Of a stretch of 64,000 bases of DNA, positions 53,975 through 61,757 are shown piece by piece (position 1 is the first letter of the stretch; the number at the start of each line of letters is the position of its first letter). The notes beneath the pieces are model-generated. The model worked only from the letters and a program-made list of their open reading frames with translations, did no database searches and had not been told where the DNA came from. The stretch covers positions 6,517,001 to 6,581,000 of the forward strand of contig NZ_CP104467.1 of NCBI RefSeq assembly GCF_025369935.1, written 5' to 3'. The stretch is from Paenibacillus andongensis. GTDB lineage: Bacteria > Bacillota > Bacilli > Paenibacillales > NBRC-103111. The position numbers and the translations under genes are program-made.

Positions 53975-55258
53975 TTATTGCTCTTCAATAGCCGTCATTT
54001 GGACTTTTTCTTTGTCTCTTAATTGATTAGGATTGGATTTAACGACCAAATCCCCTTCTTTGACACCAGAAAGCACTTCTTGATTAGGTTCATTTAGCCT
54101 GCCAAGCTGTACGCTGCGCTTCTCGACAATATCGCCCGATAGTACGAATACGAAGGCATCATCACCCTCTTTAACGATACTATACGTTGGCACTGTGGGA
54201 ACGATTTGATCCTTCTCCTCTGTCATTTGAATCCTTAGCTTCATACCAGGCTTCAACGTCAAATCTTTGTTAGGCACTTCCAGGTTGATTTCATAAGCTT
54301 TCGTTTGTGGGTCGATCACTTTGGAAAGATAACTAATTTTCCCTTTATACATCGTCTTTGTTCCTGCTATATAGTAGGACAGCTCTGTCTTGCCACCTAA
54401 GTGTCTCGTTTCTTCTTCCGATAGCTGTGCTTTAATTTTAATCGGATCCAGTCTCTGAATGACACCGATCATAGCACCCGGCTGCAAGCTCATCCAGCCC
54501 TCTAACGGCATCTCCGATAACAGGCCGCTCACAGGGGCTTTTACTTCAAGATTTTTCATGGATTGATCTACCTGTTGCAAGGTTACTCGAGCATTTTTGA
54601 GCTGATCTTCCAATTCGGAAGTAGCATCAATCGGTTCCAAAATGCTAAGTTTATGCTTGAGCTGATCCAGATCCATGCGGGCATTCATCATTTGATTTTC
54701 CATCTGATACAGCTGGGCTTTCGTAACCAGACCGACATCATAGTCGTTCTTCATTTTATTGTAATTCCGCAGCAAGCTCGTCATGCCTAACTCCATTTTT
54801 TGAATGTTGTTACTCATCTCCAGCTTCTGGCTTTCCATTTCTTTTTTTGCTCTAATTTTTGCCTTTTCTATGGCTTCCTGAGCCGTTTTGACAGCAGTAT
54901 CGGCTGCTTCTCGCTGGGCTGTAATCTCACTTGACTTCAGTTTGACGATTACGTCTCCTTCTTGCACCATATCTCCGCGCTTTTTCAAGATTTGATCAAC
55001 GTCCCCAGCCATCTTAGCTACCACGTCGAATTGAACGGAGGATTGAACTTCAGCCGCTCGCTCAAGCGGATCTCCAATTTTTTGATTGATGACCTTAAAT
55101 ACTTTCACATTTTTTAATGCCTGTTCCTGAGATAAGGAATTAGCATCCGGATTTAACGGGGCTGTATCTGAGCATCCAGCCAGAATTCCAATGCTCAGCG
55201 TCAAGATGCAGGCGGTTCTCACGACTCGCCGATGCGGCTTTCGTCTTTTTTGTCTCAT
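53975..55258 (-). CDS. HlyD-type membrane-fusion lipoprotein
   Basis: 427 residues. N-terminal lipobox (ILAGCSD) after a short signal; long coiled coil (about 130-230, rich in Lys/Glu/Gln) between two lipoyl halves ('GDVDQILKKRGDMVQEGDVI' and 'APVSGLLSEMPLEGWMSLQPG'), then a beta-barrel. Works with the ABC exporter at 48710, though it is separated from it by six genes. Confidence 0.9.
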   Translation of the reverse strand: MRQKRRKPHRRVVRTACILTLSIGILAGCSDTAPLNPDANSLSQEQALKNVKVFKVINQKIGDPLERAAEVQSSVQFDVVAKMAGDVDQILKKRGDMVQEGDVIVKLKSSEITAQREAADTAVKTAQEAIEKAKIRAKKEMESQKLEMSNNIQKMELGMTSLLRNYNKMKNDYDVGLVTKAQLYQMENQMMNARMDLDQLKHKLSILEPIDATSELEDQLKNARVTLQQVDQSMKNLEVKAPVSGLLSEMPLEGWMSLQPGAMIGVIQRLDPIKIKAQLSEEETRHLGGKTELSYYIAGTKTMYKGKISYLSKVIDPQTKAYEINLEVPNKDLTLKPGMKLRIQMTEEKDQIVPTVPTYSIVKEGDDAFVFVLSGDIVEKRSVQLGRLNEPNQEVLSGVKEGDLVVKSNPNQLRDKEKVQMTAIEEQ

Positions 55259-55304
55259 TAGCTATAAACTCGCTCCCCTTACTACAATTTTTCACAGACA
55301 AAGA

Positions 55305-55970
55305 TTACAGATAAGTTTCCGCATGATGGTCTTTTATTTCGTTCATAACCACCCCAATCAGCTTGGCTTTCGCTAGCATAAGTTCCTCTTTCACCTTCTT
55401 GGCTGCGCCGCGCTTCACCTTGCCATATTCCACAATGAGAAGCACCCCATCGCACTTAGTTGCCATTATTTTGGCGTCGGTTAGCGTTAAGACCGAGGCT
55501 GTATCCACGATCACCATGTCGTATTTCGCTCTTAATTCGGCCAAGAGGTTATCCATAGATTTCGATGCCAATAAACCGGACGGATTCTGTTGTACAGGTC
55601 CTGAGGTCAAAATAGACAGATTTTCAATGACTGTTTCCCGAATGATCCCTTCCAATGCGTTCTGATTAACCAAATAATTCGTCAATCCAATCCCATTATC
55701 TTCACCAAATGCAAGGTGGATAGCAGGATTGCGCAGATCCGCATCGAGCAGAATCACTTTCTTTCCGATCTGTGCATATGCCACTGCCAAATTAATGGCT
55801 GTCGTCGTTTTCCCTTCGCCTCGGCCAGATGAAGTGATCGTAATCGTCTTCGCCTCTCGTCCGAAGACGGAGCATTCGATATTAAATCTTAAAGAACGAT
55901 AAGCTTCTGAGGTGGAGGAATCCGGATGAATTTGCATCATAATCGTCGAATTATTGGATGGTTTTGGCAT
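55305..55970 (-). CDS. epsB: EpsB-type tyrosine kinase (BY-kinase)
   Basis: 221 residues. Walker A 'ITSSGRGEGKTTTAINLAVA' and A' 'VILLDADLRNPAIHLAF' are present, as in YwqD/EpsB. The C-terminus has only one Tyr (AETYL), fewer than the usual cluster. With EpsA it controls polymer length. Overlaps epsA by 20 bases. Confidence 0.9.
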   Translation of the reverse strand: MPKPSNNSTIMMQIHPDSSTSEAYRSLRFNIECSVFGREAKTITITSSGRGEGKTTTAINLAVAYAQIGKKVILLDADLRNPAIHLAFGEDNGIGLTNYLVNQNALEGIIRETVIENLSILTSGPVQQNPSGLLASKSMDNLLAELRAKYDMVIVDTASVLTLTDAKIMATKCDGVLLIVEYGKVKRGAAKKVKEELMLAKAKLIGVVMNEIKDHHAETYL

Positions 55971-56715
55971 ATGACGGTTCCCCTGCTTTTTTTCTAGATT
56001 TATTTTTTTGCTTGGTTCGCAATGCTTTGTTTTTCACTTTTGGTATGTACCCTAATGTCGATACTTCAAATACCTGACGAATGTCTTCATCTGTTTTTAA
56101 CGTGTCGTCTAATGCATCTAGCAGGAAGGTAAGACCGATCATTACAGCTAAAGAGGCTACAAAGCTCAAAATGAGATATTGATTTGATTTTTGGTTGATG
56201 GGTGCGGGATTGTCCTGTACTTTTGCTCTATTTAAAATGGTTACATTATCCACTTTCATAATCTTGGGGATTTCAGTTTGGAAGACATCCGAAACGGCAT
56301 TCGCGATTTTCACTGCCCTTTCATGGGAGAAGTATCTTGCACCGATCGTCATGACTTGCGTTTCATTTAAATTTGATACATTTACGATGGAGATGAGTTG
56401 ATCGGAGGACAAATTTAAATCGGGGTAACGTTGAACAACTTTATCCATAATAGCTGGGGTTCTGATGATTTCTTTGTAGGTATTCATGAGCGCAATATTA
56501 ACGCCGATTGCTCCATAATCGATCTGTTCTCTACCTAGTTGGTCCTGTTCAACCGTCTTGTTCACGATCAACTTGGTCGAAGCTTGGTAAATAGGCTGAT
56601 AATTAGATGAGGTATACATAGCTGTTAGAATCGTTGTCACCAGTACGACTAATACGATGAGCCACAAGCGCTTCTTTATAATCAGTAAATATTCTTTAAA
56701 ATTGATCTCCATGAT
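55951..56715 (-). CDS. epsA: EpsA-type Wzz/modulator protein
   Basis: 255 residues from the ATG at 56715 with GGAGGGG upstream; the longer frame to 56763 would read into the operators. Two membrane segments (about 17-38 and 175-195) flank a Wzz-type extracytoplasmic domain. It activates EpsB and determines chain length. First gene of the leftward unit that goes on into the RiPP-like genes. Confidence 0.9.
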   Translation of the reverse strand: MMEINFKEYLLIIKKRLWLIVLVVLVTTILTAMYTSSNYQPIYQASTKLIVNKTVEQDQLGREQIDYGAIGVNIALMNTYKEIIRTPAIMDKVVQRYPDLNLSSDQLISIVNVSNLNETQVMTIGARYFSHERAVKIANAVSDVFQTEIPKIMKVDNVTILNRAKVQDNPAPINQKSNQYLILSFVASLAVMIGLTFLLDALDDTLKTDEDIRQVFEVSTLGYIPKVKNKALRTKQKNKSRKKAGEPSYAKTIQ

Positions 56716-56768
56716 TCCCCTCCGTAGGACGTCTACTTTTGCATTTGGTAGAAAACAACGCATCCTTT

Positions 56769-56860
56769 GATACTATTTGTATCATGATTATAGTACTACT
56801 TTAAGATACTTTTTGTATCATGTCAATACAATATTTGCTGTTTAGGTTCCAAATTGTATC
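56769..56860 (-). promoter_or_regulatory. epsA promoter with three GATAC-type operators
   Basis: Minus-strand TTGACA, 17-base spacer, TAAAGT; the spacer is GATACAAAAAGTATC with one flanking T each side (56805-56819). Further copies are at 56769-56783 (GATACTATTTGTATC) and 56846-56860 (GTTCCAAATTGTATC). The operator-in-spacer layout is the same as at 8843-8871 and as at the SinR promoters. Confidence 0.8.
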
Positions 56861-56880
56861 AGATAAAGTACTCATAAAAA

Positions 56881-56914
56881 AAGAGAAGAATTCCTGATTC
56901 AGGAGTCTTCTCTT
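56881..56914 (-). terminator. terminator of the LuxR-type regulator
   Basis: Long hairpin (AAGAGAAGA-TTCCTGA / TCAGGA-TCTTCTCTT) followed on the minus strand by a T-run. It isolates the regulator from epsA. Confidence 0.85.
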
Positions 56915-56920
56915 GGGGCT

Positions 56921-57259
56921 TTAACTCATCCCTATTGTCGTTATTCTACTTGATTCATTCGTTCGGCTTGAAAGGGTTAGAGCCTGCTGCAGGAGCATCG
57001 CGAGCAGCTTTCGCATCGAGCCTATACCAATTTTGCTCATAATATTCGCCAGGTGTATTTTCACAGTTTTCTCACTGATGTAACAACTTTCAGCAATCTC
57101 ACGGTTGGTGTATCCATGGGTAACAAGTAAAGACAGAATTTCCGATTCACGCTGCGTAAGGCCGTAATTCGCAAAAAACTGATGAAAAACCAGCTCCGGT
57201 TCCTTGCTTAGCTCCACATTTACGTAACTTTCATGTACCGTAATCAACCTATTTGTCAT
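56921..57259 (-). CDS. LuxR/GerE-type regulator
   Basis: 112 residues from the ATG at 57259 with AAGGAAG. The C-terminal HTH ('YGLTQRESEILSLLVTHGYT', 'NREIAESCYISEKTVKIHLA') is of the LuxR/GerE type. No receiver or ligand domain. It could act in sporulation or polysaccharide control; the function is not clear. Directly upstream is the HD-GYP gene, overlapping in the wider frame. Confidence 0.85.
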   Translation of the reverse strand: MTNRLITVHESYVNVELSKEPELVFHQFFANYGLTQRESEILSLLVTHGYTNREIAESCYISEKTVKIHLANIMSKIGIGSMRKLLAMLLQQALTLSSRTNESSRITTIGMS

Positions 57260-57305
57260 CCGATAACTTCCTTTATATATGTCTAATGGATTGCCAAACG
57301 ATCTC

Positions 57306-58331
57306 TCATATAACAACTTCACTTATATGGATATGTCTTTCTCGACTTAGGTCTAGAAATGTCTCCTCAATCTTTACTAGCGGGTTCGTATCATCCGTTG
57401 GATTAATATAAACGACCTCGCCAGAGCGGCCATCGGTTAGCTTCACGGTCCTGCCGATCAAATTATTAATCAGATTGGTAAGAAATACAGAGACAATGTT
57501 GGGATCCAATTCTCCGAAAAACCCTTTTCTCATCCGACTTACTACCTCGTAAAAGGGCATCATTTCGTGATAAGGCCGCTTCGAGGACATCGCGTGAAAG
57601 ACATCGGCAACAGCAACAATTCGGCTCATTCGATCCAACTGGCTATCCTTTAATTGCAAGGGGTATCCAGTGCCATCAGCCCGTTCATGATGTTGTAAGG
57701 CAACTAGAGCCACTCTGTAGTTAATCCCAACCGTTTCTTTAAGCATGTTATAGCCTAAAATCGTGTGTCGCTTTATTTCATCGTATTCTTCGGTGGTTAA
57801 TTTTCCCGGCTTCAACAGAATCTCTTGCGAAATCTTGATCTTACCCACATCATGCATCGTAGCTGCCAGCGATAATAACGCCACTTCATTGTCAGCCCAA
57901 TTTAGCCATTTGCCAATCAACGTTGAGAGTATGCCTACACCAATATTGTGCTGATGCGTGTACTCATCTTTCGCTTTGACAGCCTGAAATAATTGAAATA
58001 AATCAGGGTTCTCAGCAGCCTGCAAAACGATAGGAATCAACTCATTCTTGATTTCCAGCAGCGGAATCTTCTTCTGCGATTGAATTCGCTCGAATAAGTC
58101 CTTGGCATATTGAGAAGCTTTTTGGACAAGGAGTTCGGAAGAATCTGGTGGGGATACAGAATCAAGCCTATGCTCATGCATGGTTGTCGTTATGATACCC
58201 ATAAAATCAATGCGATGCTGCCGAAACAAATCTAAATGCTCTTGATTGAGAACCGATTGACTTGGTACTAAAACAAGTCCATGGCTTGTTGTCACATCGT
58301 ATTTCAACATCTTACCCAATAGTTCTCTCAA
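57306..58331 (-). CDS. HD-GYP domain protein
   Basis: About 341 residues from a TTG at 58331, with GGAG nine bases upstream. HD-GYP domain about 120-300 with 'ATMHDVGKIKISQEI', 'HTILGYNML' and 'HHERADGTGYPLQ'; a C-terminal piece resembling a barrel (RTVKLTDGRSGEVVYI). HD-GYP enzymes degrade c-di-GMP. The place near eps genes fits control of matrix. Confidence 0.88.
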   Translation of the reverse strand: MRELLGKMLKYDVTTSHGLVLVPSQSVLNQEHLDLFRQHRIDFMGIITTTMHEHRLDSVSPPDSSELLVQKASQYAKDLFERIQSQKKIPLLEIKNELIPIVLQAAENPDLFQLFQAVKAKDEYTHQHNIGVGILSTLIGKWLNWADNEVALLSLAATMHDVGKIKISQEILLKPGKLTTEEYDEIKRHTILGYNMLKETVGINYRVALVALQHHERADGTGYPLQLKDSQLDRMSRIVAVADVFHAMSSKRPYHEMMPFYEVVSRMRKGFFGELDPNIVSVFLTNLINNLIGRTVKLTDGRSGEVVYINPTDDTNPLVKIEETFLDLSRERHIHISEVVI

Positions 58332-58525
58332 TAAAGCTCGCTCCAATTATTTCAAAATATAACCAATTTCAATTATATACGACAAAAACAGTGCAATCTA
58401 TGGGTCAAAATCCCATATTTTATTGGAAGATGTAGGATAAATAACCTATTCCATTCCTAGAAACAATCAAAAGTAGGACTATTGATCGACTTATTATGTT
58501 CAATTGACGCTATATCCACATCGTG

Positions 58526-58553
58526 ACATCCGTCTACTCTGCTGCATATAGTA
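58526..58553 (+). promoter_or_regulatory. sigma-K-like promoter
   Basis: AC at 58526-58527, 17 bases, then CATATAGTA (58545-58553), fitting the sigma-K consensus AC-N16/17-CATANNNTA. It is 42 bases before the start of the collagen-like gene, whose TAAGGAGG is at 58577-58584 approximately. Confidence 0.55.
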
Positions 58554-58595
58554 AGTATCGACTAATCCGCTTTTACCTAAGGAGGAAACTACGCA

Positions 58596-59255
58596 ATGGC
58601 TTCAGACAACAAACAAGAAGAACTTCGTGAATTCGAAACTGAATTTTTACAGCCTGAATCTACGGAACAATCCTATCCTGCTTCATATCCGCAACCTGTT
58701 CCTTATCCGTATGGCTATGCTGTACCGCAAGCTTATGCTTGGGTACCTGCTTACGATCCACGCAGCTTTGGCGGCTTGTTCGGACTTCCGGGTGGGATGC
58801 CTGGGATGCCTGGCTTCCCGGGAACTGGCATGTCTCCTGGATTTCCCGGGCAGTCTGGCTTTCCCATGCAGCCAGGATTCCCTGGGCAACCTGGATTCCC
58901 TGGGCAGCCTGGCTTTCCTGGGCAACCCGGCTTTCCTGGGCAGCCTGGCTTTCCTGGGCAACCCGGCTTCCCTGGGCAACAGCAAGGAGAAGGGCAGGCC
59001 CCTACATCCGCACCTCCGGCTTATACACCACAGAAGCCGTTTAAAGCGGAAGGTGTCTCCGCTTATGCCGTAGACCCTGGAGCTATTCGCCGGTGCTTGT
59101 TTAATTTCACTTATGTCTGGCTCAGCAACGGTCAACAATTCTGGTATTTCCCTACATTTGTAGGACGCAATTCGATCGCAGGCTTCCGTTGGACTGGATT
59201 CTTTTGGACGTACTTCGGTATCGATCTGCGCTTCATTGACTCATTTACTTGTTAA
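58596..59255 (+). CDS. collagen-like protein, probable spore surface
   Basis: 219 residues. The N-terminus is acidic then Pro/Tyr-rich; a collagen-like stretch with GFPGQP hexapeptides occupies about residues 85-128; the C-terminal about 60 residues ('RCLFNFTYVWLSNGQQFWYF', 'FRWTGFFWTYFGIDLRFIDS') are aromatic and end in Cys. No signal peptide, in line with assembly from the mother cell. The sigma-K-like promoter supports a coat or outer-layer role. Followed by a strong terminator. Confidence 0.8.
   Translation: MASDNKQEELREFETEFLQPESTEQSYPASYPQPVPYPYGYAVPQAYAWVPAYDPRSFGGLFGLPGGMPGMPGFPGTGMSPGFPGQSGFPMQPGFPGQPGFPGQPGFPGQPGFPGQPGFPGQPGFPGQQQGEGQAPTSAPPAYTPQKPFKAEGVSAYAVDPGAIRRCLFNFTYVWLSNGQQFWYFPTFVGRNSIAGFRWTGFFWTYFGIDLRFIDSFTC
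58870..58981 (+). repeat. 18-bp tandem repeat coding for GFPGQP
   Basis: About six copies of an 18-base unit (e.g. GGCTTTCCTGGGCAACCC), with synonymous changes alternating between ggattccct and ggctttcct. Prone to slippage, so copy number probably varies between strains. Confidence 0.85.
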
Positions 59256-59298
59256 AATAAATGCGATAAGAAGGGCTGTTATTCTCACAATGAACGGT

Positions 59299-59350
59299 GA
59301 CCCGAAAGATGAACACTTTGAAAAAAGTGTCCTCTCTCGGGTCCTTTTTT
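59299..59350 (+). terminator. terminator after the collagen-like gene
   Basis: GACCCGA and TCGGGTC outer arms with an inner ACACTT/AAGTGT pair, then TTTTTT. The remaining bases up to 59526 hold no gene. Confidence 0.85.
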
Positions 59351-59526
59351 ACGGTTATAATCACTGAAAGTTGAGGATTACACGTGGGAAAAAGTTGGAG
59401 TAGGGGAGGGGTTGCAAAATAGCCTTTAGGCATGTGAATTGTTGTAGATTTTAATAGATTTTACAACATTGGTATCCCCTAAAGCCGATCTACCCTCATC
59501 GCCAAGGGGTAACAGCCTTCCTCTTT

Positions 59527-60225
59527 TCAACCTTCCTGCCAAGCAAACCGGTATCCGATCCCAGGCTCCGTAAGGATATACTTCGGTCTTGTCGGATCTT
59601 CTTCAATCTTTTTCCTCAGATGACCGACATACACTCTCAGGTATTGGCTGTCTGATTCATACTGCTGGCCGCCCCAAACTTGTTTGAGCAGTTGTTTATG
59701 AGTCATCACTCGTCCGGTATTCAGGGCGAGCACTTTTAACAAATCGTATTCCGTTGGTGTTAATTTGAGTTTCTCATTCTTTAGCTCTACACTACGTTGA
59801 GATAAATCAATAACTAAATGTCCCAGCTTCAACACCGGTTCATCTTGCGTTTTGGCGATATGACGTAAGGCAACTCGCATACGAGCCATAAATTCGCCCA
59901 TGCCAAACGGCTTCGTTACATAATCGTCGGCGCCGCGATCCAAGGCCGCAACTTTATCTTGTTCCTGGTCTTGAGCCGTAAGAATAATGATCGGCACCTG
60001 CGACCACTCGCGGATATGCGCCAGCACTTCCATGCCCGTCATATCAGGCAATCCTAGATCTAAGACAATTAAATCAGGGCGCACCATTGTGGCCTGCAGC
60101 ATGCCTTCCTGACCGGTGGAAGCTTCAGCTGCTTCAAAACCGTGTGCGTTTAAAGTGACACGCAACAACTTTCGTATTTGTGGTTCATCATCAATGATTA
60201 AGATTTTCGCCCCTGTGGTTGTCAT
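59527..60225 (-). CDS. kdpE: KdpE-type response regulator
   Basis: About 232 residues from the ATG at 60225 (ATGs at 60231 and 60237 are also possible). Receiver domain with 'ILIIDDEPQIRKLL', phospho-Asp in 'PDLIVLDLGLPDMTG', Lys in 'YVTKPF', then an OmpR winged helix ('RVYVGHLRKKIEEDP'). Regulates potassium transport genes with KdpD. Overlaps the kinase gene by about 35 bases. Confidence 0.93.
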   Translation of the reverse strand: MTTTGAKILIIDDEPQIRKLLRVTLNAHGFEAAEASTGQEGMLQATMVRPDLIVLDLGLPDMTGMEVLAHIREWSQVPIIILTAQDQEQDKVAALDRGADDYVTKPFGMGEFMARMRVALRHIAKTQDEPVLKLGHLVIDLSQRSVELKNEKLKLTPTEYDLLKVLALNTGRVMTHKQLLKQVWGGQQYESDSQYLRVYVGHLRKKIEEDPTRPKYILTEPGIGYRFAWQEG

Positions 60226-61753
60226 TCCCATCCCCATCTTTCTCAGCGAATTGTAAAGGCAAGCTTATCCGAATAGCCGTTCCTCGATTCCCATTATTCA
60301 TAGCTGCAATGTGACCGCCATGTGCTTCCACAATGCTTTTGCAGATCGCAAGCCCTAGCCCTGTTCCTGGGATATGTTTGGTTAAATGGCCCCTATAAAA
60401 TTTCTCAAACACCCGCTCCAAATCAGCTGAAGCAATGCCTGCGCCCTCATCCTTGATGATTAATTCAAGCATGTCTTGGTTGTGATCCGCTTCAATCACA
60501 ATTTCACTTCCATCAGGCGAATACTTAATGGCATTACTAATGACATTAATCAATACCTGTTCAATAAGAACTTCGTCTAAAGGTACCGACGGAAGATCTG
60601 CCGCAAGACATATGTTTACTTTTCTGTGCAGCAAAGCGTCGTTCAATTGTGTAAGTGCAACTCCTACAATATCCTCTATCCCGCACCACTGTTTATTTAA
60701 ACGCAGCATACCGCTCTCAATCCGAACCATGCCCAGTAAATTACCTACCAACCGGTTCATCCGGGTAGCTCCCTCACGAGTCGTTAATAATAACTCGCGT
60801 CGATCTTCAGGACCGAAGACGTCTTCCCCTTCCAGAAGTCCAGTAACTGAACCTATGATGGTGGCCAGAGGCGTTCGCAATTCATGTGATAGCGAGTCCA
60901 GCAGCGCGGTACGCAGCTTCTCCGATTCAGCCGTCAATTGCGCCACCTTAGCTTCATTCGCTAATTTAACGCGAGAGATCGCAACGGCTACAAGATCGGA
61001 GAGCGCTTCGATGATCCGAATAAGTTCCGGCATCTCTGACAAATGTCTATCGCCCACATGAACAGTAAGCACGCCATGGACCTGCTGATCCGTAGCTAAA
61101 GGGACATGCAGATCCGATGATTCCCCCAATGTAAGAGTCCCTCGACCCGCGATGGAATTATGTTTATTCACCCATGCGGCAATAGATAGATGGGATTCAT
61201 CACTAGCCCAATCTACGCTATCCTTGGAGTAGGCTTCCAACTGCTGTTCACCCAACTGGTTCGGTAAAATGATAGCAGCCTTAGCATCAAGCGTATCAGA
61301 AACATGCTGAACAATCTGATTCAGTAGTGCATCTAAGTCTGAAATGGCGGTAATCTTACGACTTAAAGCGTACAGAGCAGCCGTACCTGCTTCTCTTTGT
61401 TGGGCTTGATGGATTTGACTCCGCAGTTTAGAAGCCAAGTTCGATGTAAGGGCAGCAACAGATAAAAAAACAAAGAAGGAGATCAAATACCGCAAATCTA
61501 GAACCGTCATACTAAAAACGGGCGGCACAAAAAAGAAATCAAACGCCAATATCCCCATTCCCGCAGCAAAAAAGGAGGGGCCCCTTCCCCATCTTACAGC
61601 ACTAAAAAGAACAGGAAATAAATAGAGAAGTGCAATATTAACTAAATCCAAAAAAAGACCAAAAACTCTTAGTAATATGGTCGATACTGTAATATAAATA
61701 GCAATAACGAAGTAAGATCTCCAACTGCCAAATTCATTTATTTTATTCACCAT
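60191..61753 (-). CDS. kdpD: KdpD C-terminal half: separate sensor histidine kinase
   Basis: 520 residues. Four membrane segments with the DUF4118 region (about 12-110), a GAF-like domain, then HisKA with 'SLSHELRTPLATIIGS' and the ATPase with 'NVISNAIKYSPDGSEIVIEA' and 'GTGLGLAICKSIVEAHGG'. It corresponds to KdpD without its N-terminal KdpD/USP part, which is in the next gene upstream. Four bases separate the two; no frameshift site joins them. Confidence 0.9.
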   Translation of the reverse strand: MVNKINEFGSWRSYFVIAIYITVSTILLRVFGLFLDLVNIALLYLFPVLFSAVRWGRGPSFFAAGMGILAFDFFFVPPVFSMTVLDLRYLISFFVFLSVAALTSNLASKLRSQIHQAQQREAGTAALYALSRKITAISDLDALLNQIVQHVSDTLDAKAAIILPNQLGEQQLEAYSKDSVDWASDESHLSIAAWVNKHNSIAGRGTLTLGESSDLHVPLATDQQVHGVLTVHVGDRHLSEMPELIRIIEALSDLVAVAISRVKLANEAKVAQLTAESEKLRTALLDSLSHELRTPLATIIGSVTGLLEGEDVFGPEDRRELLLTTREGATRMNRLVGNLLGMVRIESGMLRLNKQWCGIEDIVGVALTQLNDALLHRKVNICLAADLPSVPLDEVLIEQVLINVISNAIKYSPDGSEIVIEADHNQDMLELIIKDEGAGIASADLERVFEKFYRGHLTKHIPGTGLGLAICKSIVEAHGGHIAAMNNGNRGTAIRISLPLQFAEKDGDGNDNHRGENLNH

Positions 61754-61757
61754 GTCA

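Noticed and set aside
58870..58981. Possible CRISPR array
   Set aside because: The repeats are 18 bases with no spacers and are in frame with GFPGQP; coding repeat.
58627..59138. Three long overlapping frames on both strands over the collagen-like gene
   Set aside because: They are shadows of the repeat-coding gene; none has a ribosome site.
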